Source: DASQHW01 sp038238245
GTDB lineage: Bacteria; Actinomycetota; Acidimicrobiia; IMCC26256; PALSA-610
Direction of reading: 5' to 3'
DNA length: 64,000 nucleotides
Assembly (NCBI GenBank): GCA_038238245.1
Contig: JBBRXX010000011.1
Location: 65,841-129,840 of the forward strand
Part shown: positions 8,887 through 17,176 of the stretch, piece after piece
How the letters are laid out: each line of letters begins with the position of its first letter
How positions within the stretch are numbered: position 1 is the first letter of the stretch
Position numbers and translations under genes: made by a program
Notes under the pieces: model-generated
Seen by the model: the letters and a program-made list of their open reading frames with translations, nothing else
The model's database searches: none
What the model was told of the DNA's origin: nothing

Positions 8887-9713
8887 GCGAGGAAGTGAAC
8901 CACGAGGAAGATCTGCTGACGCGCCTGGAGAACGGCGTGCTGTGGCTGACCATCAATCGTGCGGACAAGGGCAACGCGATCCCCTACTACGTGCGCGATC
9001 GGCTGATCGCGGCATTCCGGGACGCGCACGCCGATCTCGCCGTGCGCGCCATCGTGCTGACTGCCGCCGGCGAGCGACACTTCTGCACCGGCGCAGACCT
9101 CACGGTTCCCCAGCCCATGCGTACAAATCCCGAGGGCGCACCCGATCGTGTCGTCGGGGCGGCCGTGAACATGATGCGCAAGGGCTTCCAGCAGCTGATG
9201 ATCGCGATCCAGGACTGCGAGAAGCCGGTGATCGTCGCGCTGAACGGCACCGCGGCCGGCGGTGGATCCATGCTCGTGCTGGCGGCGGACCTCGTGATCG
9301 CCGCGGACAACGCGAAGCTCATTCAGGTGTTCGTGCGCCGCGGGCTCATCCCCGACGCGGGTGTCGCGTACCTGCTGCCGCGCGTCCTCGGGATGCACAA
9401 GGCCAAGGAGCTCGTGTTCTTCGGTGACGATCTCTCGGCGTCGGACGCGGAGACGCTGGGGATCGTCAACAAGGTCGTTCCCGCGCCCGAGCTGCAAGCG
9501 GCCGCGAAGGAATGGGCCGAGCGACTCGCGAGCGGTCCGACCAAGGCGATCGGCTGGTCGAAGAAGCTGTTGCATGACGCGAGCGAGCTGTCGCGACGTG
9601 ATCTGCTCGAAGAGGAAGCGATGATGGTCGAGATGAACAGCTCGACCGAGGACTCGAAGGAAGGCGTGACGTCGTTCCGGGAGCGCCGACAACCCGAATG
9701 GAAGGGTTGGTGA
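8883..9713 (+). CDS. Enoyl-CoA hydratase/isomerase family protein
   Basis: A 276-residue crotonase-fold protein. VLWLTINRADKGNAIP opens the domain, GERHFCTGADL forms the first oxyanion-hole segment, and LNGTAAGGGSMLVLAADLVIAA supplies the second together with the usual AGGG turn. A C-terminal region with RRDLLEEEAMMVEMN and SFRERRQPEWKG matches the crotonase trimerisation helices. The GTG start at 8883 overlaps the upstream TGA (GTGA), so it is coupled to the synthetase. In this operon it would hydrate the enoyl-CoA whose hydroxyacyl product is cleaved by the next gene product; the substrate is inferred from context to be a branched or steroid-side-chain acyl-CoA. Confidence 0.88.
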   Translation: MSEEVNHEEDLLTRLENGVLWLTINRADKGNAIPYYVRDRLIAAFRDAHADLAVRAIVLTAAGERHFCTGADLTVPQPMRTNPEGAPDRVVGAAVNMMRKGFQQLMIAIQDCEKPVIVALNGTAAGGGSMLVLAADLVIAADNAKLIQVFVRRGLIPDAGVAYLLPRVLGMHKAKELVFFGDDLSASDAETLGIVNKVVPAPELQAAAKEWAERLASGPTKAIGWSKKLLHDASELSRRDLLEEEAMMVEMNSSTEDSKEGVTSFRERRQPEWKGW

Positions 9714-10867
9714 TCAAGAACAAGACCGCCGTCGTCGGGATCGGGCAGACCGCGTTCGGGAAGGGCCTCTCCGAAACCGAGCTGTCGCTTGCGTGCCAGG
9801 CGATCTCGATGGCCCTCGACGACGCGGGGGTCCATGCGTCGGAGGTGGACGGCCTCGGTTCGTACACGATGGAGCCGAATCGCGAGGTCGAGGTCGCGCG
9901 AGCCGTCGGGCTCGGGGACATCACGTTCTTCTCGCAGGTCGGGTTCGGGGGCGGCGCAGGATGCGGCGTCGTCGGCCAGGCGGCCATGGCCGTCGCGACG
10001 GGCCAGTGCAATGTCGCCGTCGCGTGGCGGGCGCGCAAGCGTGCCGACAAGACCTCGCGGCCGTGGGCGCAGGCGGGCGGCCGCATCGCCGACAGCTGGC
10101 AGTGGACGCGGCCGTTCGGCATCATCCGCCCGGTCGACGAGATCGCGATGCTGACGCGTCGGTACATGCACGAGTACGGCGGCACGCGCGACCACCTGGC
10201 GAACATCGCGCTGGCGTTCCGCAAGCATGCGGCCCGCAACCCGGCATCAACCATGGGTCACAAGCCGTTGACGCGCGAGGACTACATGAACGCCCGGTGG
10301 ATCTCCGAACCACTCTGCCTGTACGACAACTGCCTGGAGACCGACGGCGCGCTCGCCGTAGTGATCACCTCCGCCGAGCGGGCGCGTGACCTACAGCAAC
10401 CACCCGCGTACATCCATTCGTTCGCGCAGGGCCTGCCGCCGCAGCACCAGACGATGACGAACTACTTCACCGACGATCCGTTACGCGGTCCGGCGTGGAC
10501 CGCGGCCAAGCGCATGTGGGAGATGGCCGACGTCACGTCCGCCGACGTGAAGGTCGCGCAGCTGTATGACGCGTTCAGCCCGCTGATTCCTCTGTCGCTG
10601 GAGGGCTACGGCTTCTGCAAGCGGGGCGAGGGCGGCCCGTTCACCGACAACGGGAACATCGAGTGGCCGCACGGGCGCCTGCCGGTGAACACCTCGGGCG
10701 GCGGAATGTCGGAGGCGTACGTGCACGGGTTCAACCTGGTGCTCGAAGGCGTACGCCAGATCCGGGGAAGCTCGACCTCGCAGGTCGAAGGCGCCGACGT
10801 GTCGCTCGTGACCTCCGGCGAAGGCGTCCCGACCTCCGCAATGCTCTTCGTGAAGGACGTGCAATGA
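9698..10867 (+). CDS. Ltp2-like thiolase/retro-aldolase
   Basis: A 389-residue SCP2-thiolase-superfamily protein most like Ltp2, the aldolase that removes propionyl-CoA in actinobacterial steroid side-chain degradation. Shared landmarks are TAVVGIGQTAF near the N-terminus, SYTMEPNREVEVARAVG, FGGGAGCGVVGQAAMAVATG in place of a classic thiolase Cys loop, ETDGALAVVITSAERARDL, and LPVNTSGGGMSEAYVHGFN. It may start at the ATG at 9698 or, more likely for coupling, at the GTG at 9710 that overlaps the upstream TGA. The next gene is the DUF35 partner that such aldolases need. The activity is inferred from family resemblance and gene pairing. Confidence 0.8.
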   Translation: MEGLVIKNKTAVVGIGQTAFGKGLSETELSLACQAISMALDDAGVHASEVDGLGSYTMEPNREVEVARAVGLGDITFFSQVGFGGGAGCGVVGQAAMAVATGQCNVAVAWRARKRADKTSRPWAQAGGRIADSWQWTRPFGIIRPVDEIAMLTRRYMHEYGGTRDHLANIALAFRKHAARNPASTMGHKPLTREDYMNARWISEPLCLYDNCLETDGALAVVITSAERARDLQQPPAYIHSFAQGLPPQHQTMTNYFTDDPLRGPAWTAAKRMWEMADVTSADVKVAQLYDAFSPLIPLSLEGYGFCKRGEGGPFTDNGNIEWPHGRLPVNTSGGGMSEAYVHGFNLVLEGVRQIRGSSTSQVEGADVSLVTSGEGVPTSAMLFVKDVQ

Positions 10868-11310
10868 GTCCCGCGATGGAGGCGCGGTGGTTGCTTCCCG
10901 ACCTCGAGGAGCCGACGGCCAACGAGTTCTGGTTCGGGTGCGCGCGCGGGGAGTTGCTGGTGCAGGCGTGCGGTGCGTGCGGCAAATGGCGCATGCCCCC
11001 GCGGCCGATGTGCCCGTACTGTCGCTCGACCGAGGTGAAATGGGACCGCACCTCCGGGCGTGGTCGCGTATGGTCGTTCATCGTTGCGCATCCACCGCTC
11101 CTGCCGGCGTATGCGGAGAAGGCGCCGTACAACGCGATCATCGTCGAGCTCGAAGAGGACCCGACGATCCGTTTTGCCGGCAACCTCGTCGCCGCTGCGG
11201 GGGGCGACATCAACGAGATCGACCCCGCGACCATCACCATCGGCGAGCCGGTGAAGGTGGTCTTCCACCAGATCGACGACGTCAGCCTCCCGAGGTGGGT
11301 CCGGGCGTAG
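10864..11310 (+). CDS. Zn-ribbon OB-fold (DUF35) partner of Ltp2-like protein
   Basis: A 148-residue DUF35 protein. The N-terminal rubredoxin-like zinc ribbon is intact (QACGACGKWRMPPRPMCPYC, CxxC then CxxC, residues about 36-55) and the OB-fold domain follows (GRGRVWSFIVAHPPLLP to PVKVVFHQIDD). Such proteins bind Ltp2/thiolase-like enzymes and are needed for activity, as in the ChsH2 DUF35-Ltp2 aldolase complex. The ATG at 10864 overlaps the TGA of the thiolase-like gene (ATGA). It is a useful contrast with the ligand-free DUF35 protein at 40326. Confidence 0.87.
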   Translation: MSPAMEARWLLPDLEEPTANEFWFGCARGELLVQACGACGKWRMPPRPMCPYCRSTEVKWDRTSGRGRVWSFIVAHPPLLPAYAEKAPYNAIIVELEEDPTIRFAGNLVAAAGGDINEIDPATITIGEPVKVVFHQIDDVSLPRWVRA

Positions 11311-11323
11311 CAGAATCGGCGCG

Positions 11324-12022
11324 ATGTCGTTGCGGGGCGCATGGGACGAGCAGGCACCGAACTGGATCGCCTGGACGCGCAATTCCCTCGACGACTCGTT
11401 CTATCGCTTCCACGGCGAACGGTTCTTCGAGCTCCTTCCTCCGCCGGGACGTCTGACGCTCGACTTGGGTGCGGGTGAGGGGCGGGTCGCACGCGAGCTG
11501 CGTGCACGCGGTCACACCGTGATCGAGATCGACGCTTCGCCGCGCCTCGCGGCGGCGAGTACTGCACTCTCTGGTGAGCCGGTGGTCGTCGGTGACGTCG
11601 CCCGGTTGCCGGTGTGTGCCGGCGTCGCCGATCTCGCGGTCGCGTTCATGTCGTTCCAGGACGTCGACGACATGCCGGCCGCAGTGGCGGAGGCGGCACG
11701 CGTCCTCGGTCCCGGCGGTCGTTTCCTGATGGCGATCGTGCACCCGATCAACTCGGCCGGCGAGTTCGAGCCGGGTCCCGTCGAGATGGAACGCCGGTTC
11801 GTGATGACGGAGTCGTACTTCACCCACCGTCACTACGCAGACGATGTCGAGCGCGACGGCCGCACGATGCGATTCTCCAGCGAGCATCGGCCGATCGAGT
11901 CGTACAGCCGCGCGCTGGAAGCCGCGGGTTTCGTCATCGAAGCCCTGCGCGAGGTGGGCGATGCCGACGGCAAGTGGACGCGCATGCCGCTCTTCCTCGA
12001 CGTAGCCGCGGTGCGTCGGTGA
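11324..12022 (+). CDS. Class I SAM-dependent methyltransferase
   Basis: A 232-residue methyltransferase with motif I LTLDLGAGEGRVARELRARG (near 45-64), the acidic motif II end VIEIDAS, motif III PVCAGVADLAVAFMSFQDVD and a Methyltransf_11-type tail. No substrate-specific feature is visible. It lies 13 bases after the DUF35 gene and might be the last member of that operon, though no overlap couples it. Its stop is 4 bases from the end of the convergent MarR gene. Confidence 0.85.
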   Translation: MSLRGAWDEQAPNWIAWTRNSLDDSFYRFHGERFFELLPPPGRLTLDLGAGEGRVARELRARGHTVIEIDASPRLAAASTALSGEPVVVGDVARLPVCAGVADLAVAFMSFQDVDDMPAAVAEAARVLGPGGRFLMAIVHPINSAGEFEPGPVEMERRFVMTESYFTHRHYADDVERDGRTMRFSSEHRPIESYSRALEAAGFVIEALREVGDADGKWTRMPLFLDVAAVRR

Positions 12023-12026
12023 ACGT

Positions 12027-12530
12027 TCAGCACTCGCGCGCGGGTTCGTCGGTCGGAGGACCCGCGTCATGCGCCGCGAGCTCAGCCGTGAGGTAGGCCT
12101 CGAGCGCGTCGCGCACGACGTCCAGACGGTCGCGGCCCACGAGCTCGGCCCACTCGTCGTCGACTCGCTTCCAGCGAAGCCGGCCGGCTTCGAGCCTGAC
12201 CTTTCCCTCGTCGGTCAGGAGCAGCACTCGGGCGCGACGATCGCTCGGGTGCGGCGCGCGCCGAACGTTGCCGGTCTCCTCGAGCGCGGTGACCACCTCG
12301 GACGTCGACTGCTTCGTGATCCCGAGGGAACGCGCCAACTCGACGGTGGTGACGTCGTCCCGGCCGAGGAGGTATCGGGCCGCCAACCCGTGTACCACCG
12401 TCAACCGTGACGAGGCCGGGTCGGGGTACTCGGCGCGCATTCGGTCCACGAGCGCCTTGGCCGTGCGGATGACCAGGATGACCAGCTCGTCTTCGTCCGC
12501 ATCTCCCGTTGGCGACTGATCTCCGCCCAT
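12027..12530 (-). CDS. MarR-family transcriptional regulator
   Basis: A 167-residue winged-helix regulator. DVTTVELARSLGITKQSTSE is the recognition HTH, followed by VVTALEETGNVRR and the wing segment HPSDRRARVLLLTDEG typical of MarR proteins; flanking helices form the dimer interface. I took the ATG at 12530 (MGGDQSPTG); the frame extends further upstream but only through the divergent gene. It is divergent from the MmpL exporter with an 84-bp gap holding a promoter and an inverted repeat, so it most likely represses the exporter and itself in response to a small lipophilic ligand. Confidence 0.88.
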   Translation of the reverse strand: MGGDQSPTGDADEDELVILVIRTAKALVDRMRAEYPDPASSRLTVVHGLAARYLLGRDDVTTVELARSLGITKQSTSEVVTALEETGNVRRAPHPSDRRARVLLLTDEGKVRLEAGRLRWKRVDDEWAELVGRDRLDVVRDALEAYLTAELAAHDAGPPTDEPAREC

Positions 12531-12558
12531 GACAGGCCGCTGCACACCCCGAGTATAG

Positions 12559-12571
12559 TCAGGCTTCCTTA
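12559..12571. promoter_or_regulatory. Candidate MarR operator and mmpL promoter
   Basis: The inverted repeat TCAGG-CTT-CCTTA (arms matching at 4 of 5 positions, 5 of 6 if the flanking G and C are added) lies in the 84-bp gap between marR and mmpL. A -10-like TATAGT (12554-12559) directly abuts it on the plus strand, so a bound repressor would block the exporter promoter. The mmpL Shine-Dalgarno GGAGG is at 12601-12605. Confidence 0.5.
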
Positions 12572-12614
12572 CCAGTTCCCCGTTCCCCTCGCGTCCCCCC
12601 GGAGGTCGTCTTCC

Positions 12615-14822
12615 ATGTCGCTGCGCGCGCTCGCTCGCTTTTGCTACCGGCGTCGCCGCTTGGTCGTCGGCGTCTGGTTGGCGACGCTCGTCGGCATCAA
12701 CGTGCTGGCGTCGGTACTCGGCACGAACTTCACGACGAACTTCAGCGCGCCGAACACCGAGTCGACGCGCGCGTCGAATTTGCTCTCGGCCAACTTCAAG
12801 GCGCAGTCGGGCGACGGCGTGCAAGTGGTGTTCAAGGGCATGCCCTCGATGCACGACGCGGCGGTCGAAGCTCAAGTCAAGGAGCTGACGGCCGCGATCA
12901 CGCGAGTTCCGCACGTCATCAATGTGAGCGATCCGTACGCGTCGCCCGGCGACATCTCGCAATCGGGCACGGTGGCGTTGGCGAACGCGCAGCTCGACGG
13001 GAAGGCGCAGGACATTCCCAACGCGGTCGGCGCGCAGATGATCAAGATCGCGGAGGCGCATTCGACGCCGCAGCTCGAGGTGCGCCTCGGAGGTCAGCTC
13101 ATCCAGCAGTCGGAGCGACCGTCATTGTCGGGCGAAGGTATCGGCATCCTCGCCGCGATCGTCATCCTGCTCATCGCATTCGGGTCGGTGCTGGCGATGG
13201 CACTGCCCATCGTCGTCGCGCTCTCGGGCATTGCGGTCGGTCTTCCGATCATCGGCCTGCTCACGCACGTCTATCCGCTCCAGAGCTTCGCCACGACCTT
13301 GGCCACGATGATCGGCGTCGGCGTGGGCATCGACTATGCGCTGTTCGTCGTGACCCGATATCGCCAAGGGCTCCACGCCGGCCTCGGCCCCGAGGACGCG
13401 GTGATCACCGCGATCGACACGTCGGGACGGGCCGTGCTCTTCGCGGGTCTCACGGTGATCATCGCATTGCTCGGCATGCTCGCGATCGGGCTCTCGTTCA
13501 TCAGCGGCCTCGGGATCGGTGCGGCGGCGGTCGTCGCCCTCACGGTCGCGGCCGCAGTCACCTTGTTGCCCGCGGTGCTCGGCTTCGTCGGCACGAACAT
13601 CGACAAGTGGCGGCTCCCCTGGGTGCACAACGACGGCGACGGCACGCGCGAGACCGTGTGGCATCGCTGGAGCCGCTTCGTCCAGCGGCACGCGTGGGCG
13701 TTGACGATCGCCGGGCTCGCGATCGTGCTGGCGCTCGCGCTGCCCGTGTTGTCCCTGCGGCTCGGATTCACCGACGCCGGCAATGACGCGGCCGGCACGC
13801 AAACGCGCCAGGCCTACGACCTCCTCTCCGAAGGCTTCGGGCCCGGCTTCAACGGGCCCTTCCTCCTCGCGATCGAGCTCCCGCCGGCCGCCAACCACAA
13901 CGCCGATCTGGCCAACCTCGAAGCCGCGATCGCGTCGACGCCGGGAGTTGCGTCGGTCGCCCCCGCCGTCACCAACCCGGCCGGCACGACCGCGGTCATG
14001 CGCGTGTATCCGAGAACCGCGCCGCAGGACGAGAAGACGAGCTCGCTGCTGCACCATCTGCGTCACGACGTCATCCCGCAGGCAACGGCCGCATCCGGCG
14101 CGAAGGTCTACGTGGGTGGTTTCGCGGCACTGACCGACGACTTCGCGAACCTGCTCGGTCAGCGTCTGCCGCTGTTCATCGGCGTGGTGATCCTTCTCAG
14201 CTTCTTGTTGCTGATGGCCGTGTTCCGCTCGATCCTCGTACCGCTCAAGGCCGCGATCATGAACCTGCTGTCGGTCGGCGCCGCGTACGGCGTGATCGTG
14301 ATGATCTTCCAGTTCGGCTGGGGCAAAGAGCTCGTGGGCATCGGCAAGGAGGGTCCGATCCAGGCGTTCCTGCCGATCATGATGTTCGCCATCCTGTTCG
14401 GCCTCTCGATGGACTACGAGGTGTTCCTGTTGTCGCGCATCCGCGAGGAGTATCTGCGCACGGGCGACAACCGCGACGCCGTCGCCGACGGGCTGTCCGC
14501 GACCGCTCGGGTCATCACGGCTGCCGCCGCGATCATGTGCACGTTCTTCCTGGCGTTCGTGCTCGGCGACAACATCATCATCAAGCTGTTCGGCATTGGG
14601 TTCGCGAGCGCGATCTTCATCGACGCGACGCTCATCCGCTTGGTGATCGTCCCGTCCACGATGGAGCTGCTGGGCGACGCCAACTGGTGGCTGCCCCGTT
14701 GGCTCGATCGCGTCCTCCCCCACCTCGACGTCGAGGGACCGGCGATCGAGCCCGCGCCCGCCGAACCGACCGACGATGATCCCGACGCGCCCGAGGTCGT
14801 GACCGTCGGTGCCCGACGATGA
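12615..14822 (+). CDS. MmpL-family RND transporter
   Basis: A 735-residue MMPL/RND exporter. One N-terminal membrane helix is followed by a periplasmic domain, TM2-6 (ATMIGVGVGIDYALFVVTRY carries the Asp-Tyr pair of TM4), a second periplasmic domain (about residues 380-510) and TM8-12 with FGLSMDYEVFLLSRIREEY, the matching Asp-Tyr pair. These residues form the proton relay. Length and topology fit the compact MmpL class that exports lipids or hydrophobic drugs. The start has a good Shine-Dalgarno (GGAGG, 9 bases before the ATG). Divergent marR suggests inducible expression. Confidence 0.92.
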   Translation: MSLRALARFCYRRRRLVVGVWLATLVGINVLASVLGTNFTTNFSAPNTESTRASNLLSANFKAQSGDGVQVVFKGMPSMHDAAVEAQVKELTAAITRVPHVINVSDPYASPGDISQSGTVALANAQLDGKAQDIPNAVGAQMIKIAEAHSTPQLEVRLGGQLIQQSERPSLSGEGIGILAAIVILLIAFGSVLAMALPIVVALSGIAVGLPIIGLLTHVYPLQSFATTLATMIGVGVGIDYALFVVTRYRQGLHAGLGPEDAVITAIDTSGRAVLFAGLTVIIALLGMLAIGLSFISGLGIGAAAVVALTVAAAVTLLPAVLGFVGTNIDKWRLPWVHNDGDGTRETVWHRWSRFVQRHAWALTIAGLAIVLALALPVLSLRLGFTDAGNDAAGTQTRQAYDLLSEGFGPGFNGPFLLAIELPPAANHNADLANLEAAIASTPGVASVAPAVTNPAGTTAVMRVYPRTAPQDEKTSSLLHHLRHDVIPQATAASGAKVYVGGFAALTDDFANLLGQRLPLFIGVVILLSFLLLMAVFRSILVPLKAAIMNLLSVGAAYGVIVMIFQFGWGKELVGIGKEGPIQAFLPIMMFAILFGLSMDYEVFLLSRIREEYLRTGDNRDAVADGLSATARVITAAAAIMCTFFLAFVLGDNIIIKLFGIGFASAIFIDATLIRLVIVPSTMELLGDANWWLPRWLDRVLPHLDVEGPAIEPAPAEPTDDDPDAPEVVTVGARR

Positions 14823-14879
14823 CCGAGCCGGGGACCGTCAGAAAACCCTCTGCATCAGGCGGGCGCGACACACCAGAGT

Positions 14880-15794
14880 GTGGTCGTGCACAAGTCCCAG
14901 ATCACACCCGCGCTCGTGACGCGGCTGCTGGCTGCGCAGTTCCCGCAGTGGGCCGAGCTTCCGGTGACTCGTGTCGAGCTCGACGGCTGGGACAACACGA
15001 CCTTTCGCCTCGGCACCGAGATGTCCGTCCGACTCCCGAGTGGCGACGCGTACACGGCGCAGATCGACAAGGAACACCAATGGGTGCCGATCCTCGCCGC
15101 ACAGCTACCACTCCAGATCCCGCAACCGCTGGCCAAGGGCACACCGTCGCAGGAGTTTCCGCGCCCCTGGTCGATCTACCGCTGGCTGGAAGGCGAGCTC
15201 CCGACCATCGACCGGATCGCGGACCTCGACAGGTTCGCAACTGACCTCGCCAGTTTTCTTCACGCGTTGTACCGCGTTGATGCCGTCGACGGCCCACCCG
15301 CCGGCCCGCACAGTCACTTCCGCGGCGGACCCGTCGCGACATGGGATGCGCAGACGCGTGCTGCAATTGCCGCGTTGGACGGACAGATCGACGGCGACAC
15401 CGCGACCGATGTGTGGAATGCCGCTGTCGAAGCCGAATTTGATGGCCCGCCAGTTTGGGTCCACGGCGATATTGCGGCGACAAACCTCCTCGTTGTAGAT
15501 GGCGAGCTGTCCGCCGTCATCGACTTCGGCTGCTCCGCCGTGGGGGATCCGGCATGTGATGTCCCGATCGCGTGGACGCTCTTCCACGGCGAGAGCCGCC
15601 ACACGTTTCGGGACGCGCTCGGCCTTGATGACGCGACCTGGGCGCGCGGCCGCGGATGGGCGCTGTGGAAAGCCTTGATCGAGGTGCATCACGCACTCGG
15701 TTCCGGCGCCGCCACTGATCAGCCCGGGTGGCTGCGAATGGGATGGCGGAAGAACGCCACCGCAATCATCGAGGACGTGCTCGTCGAGCCTTGA
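14880..15794 (+). CDS. Aminoglycoside phosphotransferase-like kinase
   Basis: A 304-residue APH/choline-kinase-fold protein (PF01636). WVHGDIAATNLLVVDGE near residue 193 is the Brenner motif with catalytic Asp and metal-binding Asn, and AVIDFGCSAVGDPACDVPIA near 212 is the DFG-equivalent. The N-lobe contains DGWDNTTFRLGTEMSVRLP. Chromosomal proteins of this type phosphorylate varied hydroxyl compounds and only some give antibiotic resistance; the substrate is unknown. Start is the GTG at 14880 or the in-frame GTG at 14886. Confidence 0.82.
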   Translation: MVVHKSQITPALVTRLLAAQFPQWAELPVTRVELDGWDNTTFRLGTEMSVRLPSGDAYTAQIDKEHQWVPILAAQLPLQIPQPLAKGTPSQEFPRPWSIYRWLEGELPTIDRIADLDRFATDLASFLHALYRVDAVDGPPAGPHSHFRGGPVATWDAQTRAAIAALDGQIDGDTATDVWNAAVEAEFDGPPVWVHGDIAATNLLVVDGELSAVIDFGCSAVGDPACDVPIAWTLFHGESRHTFRDALGLDDATWARGRGWALWKALIEVHHALGSGAATDQPGWLRMGWRKNATAIIEDVLVEP

Positions 15795-15827
15795 CGCCGT
15801 CCCTCGTCGCTGGTCATCGCGGCGTGG

Positions 15828-16427
15828 CTATCGCAGCGCGCCGATCTGCGGCACGAAGCGGCCGGTCGTCGCGGCATAGGCCGCGTACGCCTCACCATGC
15901 GCCTCTCGCAGGTAGGGCTCCTCGACGAGCCGAACCTGGACCTCTACACCCGCGGCGAGCAGCGCGGCGCCGACCACCGTCGCCCGGTTCGGAGTCGCGA
16001 CGGCGCTGGAGAGCCCGACCGCCGTCATGAACGAGAAGATGGGATTGCGCGCGTACTGGAACAGGCCATTCGTGACGAGCTCGGTCCGTTCAGCCGCGTC
16101 GACACCGATCCGCCACGACCGACCCATGTCGAGTTGTGCGCGGTACGTACCGGCGAGACCGGCCGCGATCCCGGTGACACCGAGAACGCGCGTGGCTGAG
16201 AATCGTCGTGCTGACGGCGTTGCACCCGCGGTCCCGACGAGGCCCGTCACGGCCCCGGCCAGGATGAGGGCACTGGCCGCGCGCGCCGCGGGAGGCGCTG
16301 CTCGCGACAACCGGAAGCCGGTGTCACCCGTCGCGCGGTACTGGAGCCAGCTCCTCCAACCGAACGTCAAGCCGATGTAGATCGCCTGGAGGACCAAGGC
16401 CACTCGCGCAATCGCCCGATTCGCCAT
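15828..16427 (-). CDS. ICMT/PEMT-like membrane methyltransferase
   Basis: About 199 residues from the ATG at 16427 (MANRAIARVALVLQ); an ATG 12 codons upstream is possible. Several hydrophobic helices are followed by YARNPIFSFMTAVGL and RLVEEPYLREAHGEAYAAYA, the C-terminal cofactor-binding signature of isoprenylcysteine carboxyl methyltransferase/phospholipid methyltransferase proteins (R-N-P-x-Y/F, then E-E-x-x-L...Y). In bacteria these methylate lipids, thiols or small molecules at the membrane; the acceptor is unknown. It is divergent from the hemolysin III gene. Confidence 0.78.
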   Translation of the reverse strand: MANRAIARVALVLQAIYIGLTFGWRSWLQYRATGDTGFRLSRAAPPAARAASALILAGAVTGLVGTAGATPSARRFSATRVLGVTGIAAGLAGTYRAQLDMGRSWRIGVDAAERTELVTNGLFQYARNPIFSFMTAVGLSSAVATPNRATVVGAALLAAGVEVQVRLVEEPYLREAHGEAYAAYAATTGRFVPQIGALR

Positions 16428-16501
16428 CTCGAGAGCCTGCCCGTGACGCGCCGGTGACGCCACTCACTGACCGGAATCGTCGCGCTGGGCAGACTGGGGA
16501 G

Positions 16502-17170
16502 GTGAACCGATCCGAAGTTCCGGAAACGCCGGCGCTCGAGGTCAAGCCGCGCTGGCGGGGCGCGTCGCACGAGGTCGCCGCGTACGTCTTCCCGGTGCTC
16601 GGCCTCGTCCTCGTGGCCGTCGCGCATACGACGGCCGCGCGTTGGGCGGCACTCGTCTACACCGTTGGGATCACCGCGATGTATGCCACGAGCGCGTGTT
16701 ACCACCGTGGCGAATGGAGCCCTTCCGTCCGCCGGCGTCTCCGCCGACTCGACCACTCGATGATCTTGGTCGGCATCGCCGCGACCTACACCCCGGTCGC
16801 GGTGGTCGGACTCGACACACGTAGCGCGCGCATCCTGCTCGGCGTCGTATGGCCTCTGGCGGTGGCCGGGATCGTGGTGCAGATGTTCTGGCTCAACGCG
16901 CCCCGCTGGCTCGTCGCGGGCCTCTACGTCGTCATCGGTTGGACCGCGCTCGCGTTCGTCCCGGTGCTCTGGCACGAGCTCGGCGTGGTCACGTTCTCGC
17001 TCATCGTCTGCGGCGGTCTCTGCTATTCGCTCGGTGCACGGGTCTACTCGACGCGCCGGCCCGACCCCGTGCCTGCGGTGTTCGGTTTCCATGAGGTGTT
17101 TCACGCGCTCGTGATCGCGGCCGGCGTGATCTTCTACGTCGCGATCGCACGCGTGATCGTCACCGCGTAG
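16502..17170 (+). CDS. Hemolysin III/TrhA (PAQR) family membrane protein
   Basis: About 222 residues, seven predicted membrane helices. Family landmarks are HEVAAYVFPVLG at the first helix, SACYHRGEWSPSVRRRLRRL with the DHSMILVGIAATYTP helix next (conserved His/Asp metal ligands) and FHEVFHALVIAAG with two further His near the C-terminus. The GTG at 16502 is favoured because a CAGACT -10-like box ends 6 bases before it, suggesting a leaderless message; a GTG at 16454 would add 16 residues. The family includes membrane-energetics proteins (TrhA); hemolytic activity is not implied. Confidence 0.83.
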   Translation: MNRSEVPETPALEVKPRWRGASHEVAAYVFPVLGLVLVAVAHTTAARWAALVYTVGITAMYATSACYHRGEWSPSVRRRLRRLDHSMILVGIAATYTPVAVVGLDTRSARILLGVVWPLAVAGIVVQMFWLNAPRWLVAGLYVVIGWTALAFVPVLWHELGVVTFSLIVCGGLCYSLGARVYSTRRPDPVPAVFGFHEVFHALVIAAGVIFYVAIARVIVTA

Positions 17171-17176
17171 TCAGTA

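Noticed and set aside
13122..14723. Antisense open frame of about 530 codons across mmpL
   Set aside because: Composition is Asp/Arg/His repeats typical of high-GC shadows; mmpL motifs on the other strand are complete.
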